Assembly: GCA_959605475.1 (NCBI GenBank)
Contig: CAUHFS010000038.1
Span: forward strand, 1-23,919
Direction: 5' to 3'
Origin: an uncultured Collinsella sp.
Lineage (GTDB): Bacteria; Actinomycetota; Coriobacteriia; Coriobacteriales; Coriobacteriaceae
DNA length: 23,919 nucleotides
Below the pieces are notes generated by a model. The model was not told the DNA's origin and made no database searches. It worked only from the letters and a program-made list of their open reading frames with translations. Both the position numbers and the translations under genes were made by a program. Below, piece by piece: positions 1 to 6,909 of the stretch (its first letter is position 1; the number at the start of each line of letters is the position of its first letter).

Positions 1-2
1 GG

Positions 3-557
3 TTCCACGGCCAGGACCTTACGGCCGAGCGCTGCAATATCAATAAACTCCGCGAGGACATCGGCATGGTGTTCCAGGGCTTTAACCTGTTCAACAACAT
101 GGACGTGCTCGACAACTGCACGCTCGCGCCCGTCACGCTCAAAAAGATGAGCAAGGCCGAGGCCGAGAAGGTCGCGATGGAGCATCTGACGAGCGTGGGG
201 CTCGAAAAGTTCGCGCACGCCGCTGTGGGTCGCCTGTCCGGTGGCCAAAAGCAGCGCGTGGCCATCGCGCGCGCCCTGTGCATGAATCCGCAGATCATGC
301 TGTTCGACGAGCCGACCTCCGCGCTCGACCCTGAGATCGTGGGCGAGGTGCTCGAGGTCATGCGCAAGCTCGCGGCCGACGGCATGACCATGGTCGTCGT
401 CACGCACGAGATGGCCTTTGCCCGCACGGTGTCCGACCGCGTGGTCTTTGTGGACAAGGGCGTGGTGCTCGAGGATGCCGCGCCGGCCGAGCTCTTTGGC
501 AACCCCAAGCACCAGCGCACCCGCGAGTTCCTCTCGCGTTATCTCGAGGACAAATAA
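3..557 (+). CDS. Polar amino acid ABC transporter, ATP-binding protein (5' truncated)
   Basis: ATPase subunit that would power an amino acid importer at the inner face of the membrane. The reading frame is open from base 3, so the start codon and the Walker A loop lie left of the window; 184 residues remain. Visible in order are the Q-loop (MVFQGFNLF), the ABC signature LSGGQKQRVAIARAL, Walker B with the catalytic glutamate (IMLFDEPTSALDP), and the H-loop histidine (VVVTHEMAFA). The Q-loop wording and the C-terminal 'P..LFGNPKHQRTREFLSRYL' ending are typical of the GlnQ/HisP/ArtP group that imports glutamine, histidine, arginine or cystine; which one cannot be read from this part. A strong hairpin terminator follows 26 nt after the stop, so this is the last gene of its operon. 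Confidence 0.9.
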   Translation, partial: FHGQDLTAERCNINKLREDIGMVFQGFNLFNNMDVLDNCTLAPVTLKKMSKAEAEKVAMEHLTSVGLEKFAHAAVGRLSGGQKQRVAIARALCMNPQIMLFDEPTSALDPEIVGEVLEVMRKLAADGMTMVVVTHEMAFARTVSDRVVFVDKGVVLEDAAPAELFGNPKHQRTREFLSRYLEDK

Positions 558-582
558 CCGACCGCAAACGCTTATGTGGCAG

Positions 583-607
583 GGCCGCTCCGGTGGGGCG
601 GCCTTTG
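583..607 (+). terminator. Intrinsic terminator after the ABC transporter gene
   Basis: GGCCGCTCC (583-591) pairs with GGGGCGGCC (595-603) across a 3-nt loop, with one T·G wobble, and is followed by TTTGT. It sits between the transporter stop at 557 and the M20 peptidase start at 630 and should separate the two transcripts. The T-tract is short. Confidence 0.7.
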
Positions 608-629
608 TCGTCACAATCGAAAGGATGTC

Positions 630-2045
630 ATGGCCGAGGTTTGGCGCTTCTTTGCGCATGAGGACGATTTTGCCGATATAGACGAGGCCGGCGCGTGCGA
701 GCGCTTGGGCCGTGTGCTGTCGTTTCCGACCATCTCGAGCATGGATGCCGAGGCGGTGGACTGGCAACCTTTCGACGACCTGCGCGCGTATATGCAGCAG
801 GCCTGGCCGCGCGTGTTCGCGGCGGGCGAGGTCGAGCTTATCGACCATTCGCTATTGGTGACGCTTGCCGGCGGCGATCCGGCTCTTAAGCCCATTATGC
901 TCATGGGCCACATGGACGTGGTCCCCGTGGTGCCGGGTACCGAGGCCGACTGGACGCACGCCCCCTTTAGCGGGCACGTGGACGACACCTACATCTGGGG
1001 CCGCGGCGCGATCGACATGAAGGACCAGGTCGCAGGTATTCTCGAGGCTGTCGAGTATGCGCTGGCGCACGGTTGGCAGCACGAGCGCACGCTGCTGCTG
1101 GCCTTTGGCCAGGACGAGGAGACTACGCAGTACGGCGCAGGCGCCATCGGCCGCGTGCTCGAGGAGCGCGGCATAGAGCTTGAGTGCCTGATCGACGAGG
1201 GCGACTACCGCATCGTTCCGGCTGCCGAGTACAGCGCGGGCGAGGGCTGGCTTATGCACGCCGACCTCGCGGAGAAGGGCTATGCCGATATCGTGCTCAA
1301 GACAAAGAGCGCGGGTGGACATTCTTCCAACCCCTACGGCGGCACGTCGCTCGAGGTGCTCAGCCGTGCCATCACCGCAATCTGCGATATCGAGTGGCCG
1401 ACGCGCGTGACCGACTTGCTTGCCGCCCAGCTCGTCGAGTTGGGGCTCTACACGGCCGATGAAATTGCCGCCAACGGGGATGTCATTGTCTGCGATTGCC
1501 TCGCCAGCAAGAAGCTCTATCCGCTGGTGACGACCACCTGCGCGCCCACGCAGATCGAGGGTGGCAGCACCGGCGCCAACGTAATGCCGCAGGATATGTG
1601 GGTCAACATCAACTTCCGCATGCTCGAGGGCACGAGCGTGGCCGACGTTGTGGCGCGCTGCCGTGAGGCGGTTGCCGGGGCGGACCTTGCCGGTCGTGTC
1701 GAAGTGGAGCTGGGCCCCGGCAGCTCCGAACCCTCGCCGTCCCCGCGCATCGGTGGTCCCGGCCTCGAGGCGGTTCGCTCCATCGCCGCCCGCTATTTCC
1801 GTAATCCAAAGGGGACGGAGGAAAACGGATCATTCGAGCCAGTGGCAATTGTGCCCTCGACCGTGATCGGTGCGACCGACGCTGCCAACTACCAGCACAT
1901 TTGCCCTGAGTGCATTCGCTTCTCGGCCTTTGTGGTTGATGACGATGAGTGCGATCGCGGCGTCCACGGCACCAACGAGCGCATCACCCGCCGCGCCTAC
2001 CTCCAAGGCATCCGCTTCCTCGTCGCTCTACTCCAAACGCTCTAG
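630..2045 (+). CDS. M20-family metallopeptidase (carboxypeptidase/dipeptidase-like)
   Basis: A 471-residue di-zinc amidohydrolase that probably removes amino acids from small peptides or N-acyl amino acids in the cytoplasm. Metal-site motifs: MGHMDVVPV (about residues 92-100, H94 and D96), WGRGAIDMK (123-131, bridging D129) and GQDEE (160-164, catalytic and metal glutamates). The dimerisation domain carries the SAGGHSSNPYGG motif, and ATDAANYQH lies near the C terminus. The length and the 'W..PFSG...D..IWGRGA' wording resemble the carboxypeptidase S (CPS1)-like branch rather than DapE or ArgE. The ATG at 630 is chosen because AAAGGA lies just upstream; the ATG at 576 falls before a terminator hairpin. 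An in-frame purine-rich stretch near 1808-1836 may be an insertion. The exact substrate is not readable. Confidence 0.88.
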   Translation: MAEVWRFFAHEDDFADIDEAGACERLGRVLSFPTISSMDAEAVDWQPFDDLRAYMQQAWPRVFAAGEVELIDHSLLVTLAGGDPALKPIMLMGHMDVVPVVPGTEADWTHAPFSGHVDDTYIWGRGAIDMKDQVAGILEAVEYALAHGWQHERTLLLAFGQDEETTQYGAGAIGRVLEERGIELECLIDEGDYRIVPAAEYSAGEGWLMHADLAEKGYADIVLKTKSAGGHSSNPYGGTSLEVLSRAITAICDIEWPTRVTDLLAAQLVELGLYTADEIAANGDVIVCDCLASKKLYPLVTTTCAPTQIEGGSTGANVMPQDMWVNINFRMLEGTSVADVVARCREAVAGADLAGRVEVELGPGSSEPSPSPRIGGPGLEAVRSIAARYFRNPKGTEENGSFEPVAIVPSTVIGATDAANYQHICPECIRFSAFVVDDDECDRGVHGTNERITRRAYLQGIRFLVALLQTL

Positions 2046-2077
2046 AATGTGACAAGCGACAGTCCCTTTGTTGGCCG

Positions 2078-2121
2078 TTGGGGACGTTCTTAAACGACTG
2101 GTCGTTAATGAACGTCCCCAA
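2078..2121. repeat. GGGGACGTTC palindromic (REP-like) repeat, copy A
   Basis: Two 21-nt arms (2078-2098 and 2101-2121) are inverted copies with 19 of 21 positions complementary and a 2-nt loop. The core TTGGGGACGTTC is shared with repeats near 3590, 3630, 19207 and 19295. It lies 32 nt after the M20 peptidase stop. The rest of the 2046-2340 spacer shows no convincing gene. Confidence 0.75.
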
Positions 2122-2340
2122 CCCAATGGCTGCGTCCAATCATTCCGTGCGGGTTATATGCAGGTTTGCCTGCGCACGCTATCATGTATGGGTTAGACCG
2201 CAACTATGTACCCCATACGCGAAGGGATGCGCATGTATCTGAAGATCGACATGTTCTAGCCGGACTTACCCCCGCAGTGGCGCCGCGCGCCCCATCAACT
2301 CTGCCGATTTTCACCTTCACGCATATAAAGGAGTCCCGCC

Positions 2341-3408
2341 ATGCGCGACAAGCTCGAAAAGATTATCAAGGCCTACGAGGAGCTCGAGAAGAAGCTCTCC
2401 GACCCGGCCGTCGCCTCCGATATTAAGGAGTTCACGCGTCTCAACAAGGAGTACGCGCACCAGTCCGACCTCATCGCCGCCTCGCGCGAGTACATCGGCG
2501 CGCTCGATGACATCGAGGCTGCCAAGGAAATGCTCCACGATACCACCGATGCCGATGAGAAAGAGATGCTCCAGATGGACATCTCCGAAAACGAGGCCAA
2601 GCTTCCCCAGCTCGAGGAAGACATTAAGTACATGCTCATCCCGAGCGACCCCAACGACGACAAGAACACCATCGTCGAGATCCGCTCCGCCGCCGGTGGC
2701 GACGAGGCGGCCATCTTTGCTGGCGATCTGTACAAGATGTACCAGCGCTTCTGCGAGTCGCGCGGCTGGAAGACTACCGTGCTCGATTCCAGCCCCAGCG
2801 AGGCCGGCGGCTTTAAGTCCATCGAGTTCAAGGTCGAGGGTGACCGCGTCTACTCCGTCATGAAGTTCGAGTCCGGCGTGCACCGTGTCCAGCGCGTTCC
2901 CAAGACCGAGTCCCAGGGCCGTATCCAGACCTCCACGGCAACCGTCGCCGTGCTTCCCGAGGCCGAGGAGATCGACGTTCAGATCAACCAGTCCGACCTG
3001 CGCATCGATACCTACTGTGCCTCCGGCCCTGGTGGTCAGTGTGTTAACACCACCTACTCCGCCGTGCGCATCACCCACCTGCCCACCAATACCGTGGTGC
3101 AGTCGCAGGAGCAGCGCTCCCAGATTCAGAACCGCGAGGTCTGCATGCAGATGCTGCGCGCCCGTCTGTACGAGATGGAGCTCGAGAAGCAGCAGGCAGA
3201 GCTCGGTGCCGAGCGACAGAGCCAGATCGGCCACGGTAACCGTTCCGAGAAGATTCGCACTTACAACCAGCCCCAGGACCGCGTGACCGACCACCGTATC
3301 GGTTTCAACTCCACCTACAACGGCGTCCTTCTGGGCGATCAGCTCGGCACCGTCATCGAGGCACTTGCCGCCGCCGAGCGAGCCGAGAAGCTGGCACAGG
3401 CTGTGTAG
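2341..3408 (+). CDS. prfA: Peptide chain release factor 1
   Basis: RF1 recognises UAA and UAG stop codons in the ribosomal A site and triggers release of the finished chain. The product is 355 residues, the normal length. The catalytic GGQ motif is in GPGGQCVNTTYSAVRITHLPTN, whose glutamine is the methylation target of PrmC, encoded about 640 nt downstream. The N-terminal part is helical and acidic, as in RF1. The segment RSQIQNREVCMQML and the end DHRIGFNSTYNGVL are also family-typical. The start is supported by AAAGGAG at 2327-2333, 7 nt upstream. The usual GAGGQHVN is here GPGGQCVN, a mild variation that leaves GGQ intact. The TAG stop abuts the structured element at 3409. Confidence 0.98.
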   Translation: MRDKLEKIIKAYEELEKKLSDPAVASDIKEFTRLNKEYAHQSDLIAASREYIGALDDIEAAKEMLHDTTDADEKEMLQMDISENEAKLPQLEEDIKYMLIPSDPNDDKNTIVEIRSAAGGDEAAIFAGDLYKMYQRFCESRGWKTTVLDSSPSEAGGFKSIEFKVEGDRVYSVMKFESGVHRVQRVPKTESQGRIQTSTATVAVLPEAEEIDVQINQSDLRIDTYCASGPGGQCVNTTYSAVRITHLPTNTVVQSQEQRSQIQNREVCMQMLRARLYEMELEKQQAELGAERQSQIGHGNRSEKIRTYNQPQDRVTDHRIGFNSTYNGVLLGDQLGTVIEALAAAERAEKLAQAV

Positions 3409-3553
3409 GTTACGCGGTTTTACCAAACCGCGTAACGGCTCGACGCTGCAAACGCCCCTAAGCGGCAATCTGACGTTCAATCGTCGGTCGCGTACCGAAG
3501 TACGCTTCCCTCCTCTTTCACGTCACCTTGCTCGCTTAGGGGCGTTTTCGCTG
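3409..3553 (+). ncRNA. Candidate structured 3'-UTR element, copy 1
   Basis: A 145-nt element beginning at the first base after the prfA stop. Helix P0: GTTACGCGGTTT (3409-3420) / AAACCGCGTAAC (3425-3436), loop TACC. Helix P1: AAACGCCCCTAAGC (3450-3463) / GCTTAGGGGCGTTT (3534-3547). Nested P2: TGACGT (3471-3476) / ACGTCA (3520-3525). Innermost P3: GCGTAC (3490-3495) / GTACGC (3500-3505), loop CGAA. The unpaired segments GACGCTGC, GGCAATC, TTCAA, TTTC and CCTTGCTC recur in the copy at 19007. Arms differ between copies in a compensated way. The P1 3' arm runs into GTTTTCGC, so it may also end the prfA transcript. A structured RNA, a complex terminator or a DNA hairpin element are all possible. 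Confidence 0.65.
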
Positions 3554-3581
3554 ACTTATGCTCAACCTGCGGCGCCTTAGA

Positions 3582-3653
3582 GGTAGTCATCGGGGACGTT
3601 CTTAAATGACTAGTCAAAAGGGGTAGTCATTGGGGACGTTCTTAAATGACTAG
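3582..3653. repeat. Tandem GGGGACGTTC repeats, copies B and C
   Basis: Two direct copies of a roughly 32-nt unit (3582-3614 and 3622-3653) reading GGTAGTCAT, then C or T, then GGGGACGTTCTTAAATGACTAG. They differ at one base in the shared part. They belong to the same family as copies at 2078 and 19197. They begin 28 nt after the structured element ends, as the family also does downstream of the second element. Confidence 0.75.
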
Positions 3654-3989
3654 GTTGGGCACATTGCTTTGAGATGTTATTCAATCCGTCTTGATGGCCT
3701 TTAGGCTGTTTGCCTGCTTAAAGCAATTGACGGTATGTAGCCGCTATCGAAAATATTGCTCGAAAAATCGTTCAAAAAGTCACGGGACGATTTTTGACGC
3801 GTCGCGCGTCAAGTGATTTGGCAAGTTCTTGGTTAGATATTGGTCAGTTTTGGGGCAACCTTGCCAAAAGCTTGACGGATGCAGATTTAGACGTCGACGA
3901 ATGAACACTCTAGGCGGGCTCCAAGCAAAATTCTGGGCTGATTCTCGATAATCGCTTCCAATCGTCCCTTGCCGCGTGCCGCCCTCGCG
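3654..3989. other. AT-rich, hairpin-rich gene-less stretch upstream of prmC
   Basis: No convincing gene is seen here. Base composition is clearly richer in A and T than the neighbours. Three inverted repeats are visible: AAAAATCGT (3763-3771) / ACGATTTTT (3787-3795); TTGACGCG (3794-3801) / CGCGTCAA (3805-3812) with a 3-nt loop, sharing two bases with the first; and GTCA-g-TTTTGG (3843-3853) / CCAAAA-gct-TGAC (3864-3876). They could be terminator-like or remnants of a mobile element. Confidence 0.45.
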
Positions 3990-3995
3990 TACAAT
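3968..3995 (+). promoter_or_regulatory. Possible prmC promoter
   Basis: TACAAT (3990-3995) in the context GCGTACAATC is a good -10 candidate about 50 nt before the prmC start. CTTGCC (3968-3973), 16 nt upstream, is a weak -35. The same GTACAAT context occurs before the atp operon. Confidence 0.4.
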
Positions 3996-4043
3996 CTGCT
4001 CCGACATTCGCGCGCCGCCCGGCGCTTAAGAGGGGAGGACCCC

Positions 4044-5303
4044 ATGGCAAACGAGATCTGGACCATCAAGCGTTGTCTCGAGTGGACCAAGGAGTACCTG
4101 GCCGAGCGCGGCGAGGAGCACCCCCGTCTTTCTGCCGAGTGGCTGCTGTGCGCGGCCACGGGCCTGGCGCGTATCGACTTGTATATGCGCATGGACGAGA
4201 CGCTCGACGCAGCGCAGCTTGAGACCATGCATGCGGCGGTCGTCCGTCGCGCGAAGGGCGAGCCGCTGCAGTACATCACCGGTAGCACGCAGTTTCGCAT
4301 GATCGACGTCGCGTGCGCCCCCGGTGTGCTCATCCCGCGCCCCGAGACCGAGATGCTCGTCGAAGAAGTCCTGAACTACCTGGATGCCGAGGTGCTGAGC
4401 CCCGAGGCCGCCGCCCGCCAGCGCGTGGAGCTGCCTTGGAACGATGAGGTCGAACAGGCTCGCAAAGCCGAGGCGGCGCTGGCCGACGAGCGCGCGACCG
4501 CCGAGCGCCGTGCTGCCAACCTGACGGCCGCCGATGAGGCTGCGCTGGGTAGCGACGTGCTCGGTAGCCGCGCCTATGCCGAGGAGCTTGCCGATCGCGA
4601 GGCCGAGGAAGCCGCCGTGCGGGCGGCAGAAGCAGAGACCGTGGAAACCCCCGAGCCCGAGCTCGACGAATACGGCATCGCCATTGAGGACAACGACCAA
4701 CAGACGACTCCCGCGCAAGATGCCGCCGAGGCCAACGTACCTGCTCCAGCTGAGCCCCGCATCGCCCGCGTTCTCGAGGTCGGCTGCGGCACGGGCTGCA
4801 TCTCGCTCTCGCTTGCCTGGGAGCGTCGCGGCCACGTCACCTGCACTGCTACCGATATCGAGCCGCGCGCCATCGACCTTGCTACCAAAAACCGCGATAC
4901 GCTTGGCCTCACGTCCGACGAGGTCGCCTTTAGCCTCACGAACCTGGTGAGCTCCATTCCCCGCGAAGAGTGGGGCACCTTTGACGTACTCGTCTCCAAC
5001 CCGCCCTACATCCCCACCGATGTCATGCGCTCGCTGCCGCACGAGGTCAAGGACTTTGAGCCCGAGCTGGCGCTCGAGGGCGGTGCCGACGGCCTCGATA
5101 TCTTCCGCCGTCTGCTCAACGCGGCACCCTACATGTTGCGCGCCGGCGGCCTCTTTGCCTGCGAGCTCTACGAGGGCGCGCTCGACGCTGCGGCCGAGCT
5201 CTGCCGTCAAGCGGGTCTGTCGGACGTGCGTATCGTCCACGACCTCACCGATCGCCCCCGCATCGTCCGAGCCATCGTCACCGAGCCCAAGCAACGCCAG
5301 TAA
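4044..5303 (+). CDS. prmC: Peptide chain release factor N5-glutamine methyltransferase with a large insertion
   Basis: SAM-dependent enzyme that methylates the GGQ glutamine of RF1 and RF2 and thereby improves termination. The N-terminal helical substrate-binding domain spans about residues 1-110 and contains RLSAEWLL and GVLIPRPETEMLVEE. The SAM-binding motif VLEVGCGTGCISLSLA starts near residue 243. The catalytic NPPY is at 319-322, followed by EPELALEGGADGLDIFRRLL. The total of 419 residues is well above the usual 280-290. The excess is a segment of about 120 Ala/Glu-rich residues (about 115-238) between the two domains, where most homologues have a short linker. The ATG at 4044 is preferred to the upstream in-frame TTG because AGGGGAGGA lies 4 nt before it. 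Confidence 0.95.
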   Translation: MANEIWTIKRCLEWTKEYLAERGEEHPRLSAEWLLCAATGLARIDLYMRMDETLDAAQLETMHAAVVRRAKGEPLQYITGSTQFRMIDVACAPGVLIPRPETEMLVEEVLNYLDAEVLSPEAAARQRVELPWNDEVEQARKAEAALADERATAERRAANLTAADEAALGSDVLGSRAYAEELADREAEEAAVRAAEAETVETPEPELDEYGIAIEDNDQQTTPAQDAAEANVPAPAEPRIARVLEVGCGTGCISLSLAWERRGHVTCTATDIEPRAIDLATKNRDTLGLTSDEVAFSLTNLVSSIPREEWGTFDVLVSNPPYIPTDVMRSLPHEVKDFEPELALEGGADGLDIFRRLLNAAPYMLRAGGLFACELYEGALDAAAELCRQAGLSDVRIVHDLTDRPRIVRAIVTEPKQRQ

Positions 5304-5317
5304 TATTTATTAACTGG

Positions 5318-5348
5318 TTAGCAATAATTATAAAGTAGTTTATAATTA
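5318..5348 (+). promoter_or_regulatory. hicAB promoter and palindromic operator
   Basis: TTAGCA (5318-5323) and TATAAT (5341-5346) are spaced 17 nt apart. A perfect inverted repeat, TAATTATAAA (5325-5334) / TTTATAATTA (5339-5348) with spacer GTAG, covers the -10 box. HicB antitoxins commonly repress their own operon through such sites, so this is the likely autoregulatory operator. The stretch is very AT-rich against its surroundings. Confidence 0.7.
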
Positions 5349-5371
5349 GGACGGCTGAAAGAGGTCGGCCC

Positions 5372-5557
5372 ATGCAACCTCCTACCTTTCGGGAAATCAT
5401 TGCCCTACTCAAGCACGATGGATTCGTGAAAGTCGCGCAAGTCGGTAGTCATGCCAAGTATGTTTCCGGTGACCGTGTTGTCACCGTGAACGGCTCTGGT
5501 GGTGATCGACCAAAGAAGGGCACGTGGGCAAGCATTCGCCGGCAAGCTGGATGGTAG
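5372..5557 (+). CDS. hicA: HicA-family toxin (mRNA interferase)
   Basis: A 61-residue protein with the compact double-stranded-RNA-binding-like HicA fold. It would cleave mRNA in a ribosome-independent way when not held by HicB. The family motif G-S-H-x-K-Y is present as GSHAKYVS with the catalytic histidine at position 27, followed by VTVNGSGGDRPKKGTWASIRRQAGW, matching the 'KKGTL..I.kqAGl' ending of the family. AAAGAGG (5358-5364) lies 7 nt before the ATG. The antitoxin gene follows after 14 nt, the usual toxin-first order. The catalytic residue and length are intact, so the toxin is probably functional. Confidence 0.9.
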   Translation: MQPPTFREIIALLKHDGFVKVAQVGSHAKYVSGDRVVTVNGSGGDRPKKGTWASIRRQAGW

Positions 5558-5571
5558 CCGAGGGGGCCATG

Positions 5572-6018
5572 ATGAAACAGCGATTTACCTATGACTGCGT
5601 TCTCATAAAAGAAGACGACGGTTACTGCGCCAGCTTCCCGCAGATTCCCGGCGCCTTTGCCGATGGCGATACGCGCGAAGAGGCGATTGCCCATGCCACC
5701 GAGGCACTGATGGCGTTTTTGGCCGACGACCTCAACAACGGTTTGACTCCGGCAGGGTACGAACGCTCGGCCGAGGTCGTGGCCCTTTCAGTCGAAATCG
5801 ACCACGAGGACGCTCGGGAAGCGGCGTGCCGAACATTTAAAGACGCAGCGCTGGACCTCAAAGTCTCCGCTCCGCGGATTACCGCGCTGGTCAAAGCCGG
5901 AAAGCTCGATGTTGAACTCGTCGACGGCCGTCGGATGATAACGATAGGCAGCATCGAGCGCTACGCCGCCCAAGAACGCCACGCCGGCAGGCCAAAGAAG
6001 TTCGTCGCAGTCCAATAA
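5572..6018 (+). CDS. hicB: HicB-family antitoxin
   Basis: A 148-residue antitoxin. The N-terminal partial RNase H-like fold (about residues 4-60) holds the hallmark DDGYCASFPQIPGAFADGDTREEAIAHATEAL, which binds and blocks HicA. The C-terminal part (about 85-135, DLKVSAPRITALVKAGKLDVELVDGRRMITIGSIERY) looks like a small DNA-binding domain that could recognise the palindrome at 5325-5348. Two adjacent ATGs at 5569 and 5572 are possible; 5572 has the better spacing from GAGGGGG at 5560-5566. An in-frame ATG at 5524 inside hicA is less likely. Confidence 0.9.
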   Translation: MKQRFTYDCVLIKEDDGYCASFPQIPGAFADGDTREEAIAHATEALMAFLADDLNNGLTPAGYERSAEVVALSVEIDHEDAREAACRTFKDAALDLKVSAPRITALVKAGKLDVELVDGRRMITIGSIERYAAQERHAGRPKKFVAVQ

Positions 6019-6152
6019 CCCCCTCACTTTCACCGACTACTAGAGCCGCTCACCAAACCAACATGCGCTCTGGGCAAATAGGTTGAACGTTTCGTGCGAG
6101 AATGCCCCACAGTAAACAAACTTGCACCAGAGCGTAAGGGGCTGGCATACAC

Positions 6153-6896
6153 ATGCAGACGGTCTATCGGGTATACGAGGGAACGCGCGAGCCGCATCGG
6201 CTTGCCGTCGAGCGCACGGCCGAGGTGCTCGGCCGCGGCGGCCTGGCTTTGATCCCGACCGAGACCGTCTACGGTGTCGCCGTGGCAGTCAACGCCTTCT
6301 CGGACGCCGTGCCCCAAGATACAAGCGAATTCCCATCGTGGCCGCGCGATCCGCAGGCTGCCGTCAATGGCGCCGCAGTTCCTGCGCTCGGCACCGGCTA
6401 TCGCCGTATCTTCACTCTCAAGCAACGTGAACTCACGCAAACCGTCGCTTGGCTGGTCGATGGCGTCGAAGCACTCGACCGCTATGGCGTGGATATCCCG
6501 GAAGATGCCCGCATACTCGCGCGACGATGCTGGCTGGGAGCTCTGACTATCGTGGTCAAGGCAGCCCCCTGCGTGCCGACCTTTATGCGCGCTGCCGACG
6601 ACACGGTGGCACTTCGCGCTTCGGCCTCGCCCGTGGTGCAGGCGCTCATTCGCGCCTGTGGCAGCCCCCTTGCCTGCACCAGCGCCAACACGCATGGCGC
6701 GCCCGCGCCGGCAAGTTTTATCACGGTGGAGGGTCGCATCCTGGAGGGGGTCGATGTTGCCGTCGACGCCGGTGAGACCCCGTGTCGCGACGCCTCGACC
6801 ATCGTGTCGTTTCAGCACGGCGAGCTCCAGATCCTGCGCCAAGGCGCACTTCCCGCATCAGAGATCGAACGGGTCCTGTCCGACCCGATGCAATAG
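6153..6896 (+). CDS. Sua5/YrdC/YciO-family protein, probable threonylcarbamoyl-AMP synthase
   Basis: Likely makes L-threonylcarbamoyl-AMP from threonine, bicarbonate and ATP for t6A37 modification of ANN-decoding tRNAs. The 247 residues show the YrdC-domain motifs PTETVYGV (35-42), RRCWLGALTIVVKA (124-137), VALRASASPVVQALI (152-166), SPLACTSANTHGAPAP (171-186) and STIVSF. The family's KGRP lysine/arginine motif appears only as LKQR (K90, R92). Between PTETVYG and this point lies an extra stretch of about 35 residues (46-83) that ordinary TsaC proteins lack. AAGGGG lies 11 nt before the ATG. glpK follows 13 nt after the stop, so the two are probably co-transcribed. Because of the altered motif, a YciO-like role is an alternative. 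Confidence 0.82.
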   Translation: MQTVYRVYEGTREPHRLAVERTAEVLGRGGLALIPTETVYGVAVAVNAFSDAVPQDTSEFPSWPRDPQAAVNGAAVPALGTGYRRIFTLKQRELTQTVAWLVDGVEALDRYGVDIPEDARILARRCWLGALTIVVKAAPCVPTFMRAADDTVALRASASPVVQALIRACGSPLACTSANTHGAPAPASFITVEGRILEGVDVAVDAGETPCRDASTIVSFQHGELQILRQGALPASEIERVLSDPMQ

Positions 6897-6909
6897 AAAG
6901 GTTTAAGCG

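Noticed and set aside
2227..2259. A 10-codon micro-ORF (MRMYLKIDMF) before prfA with GAAGGG just upstream
   Set aside because: It could be a leader peptide, but it is too short to support without conservation data, and no attenuator hairpin is evident behind it.
2317..3480. A 387-codon minus-strand frame opposite prfA
   Set aside because: Low-complexity Leu/Gly/Val/Asp-rich translation typical of a shadow frame; prfA on the plus strand is clear.
3582..3653. Tandem repeats considered as a CRISPR array
   Set aside because: There are only two units with an 7-nt spacer and no cas genes; the same unit occurs as palindromes elsewhere.
3780..4007. A 75-codon minus-strand frame in the prfA-prmC gap
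   Set aside because: No ribosome binding site or recognisable motif, and it runs over the prmC promoter region.
4026..5294. A 422-codon minus-strand frame opposite prmC
   Set aside because: It mirrors the biased codons of prmC and shows no domain; the plus-strand product has the NPPY and SAM motifs.
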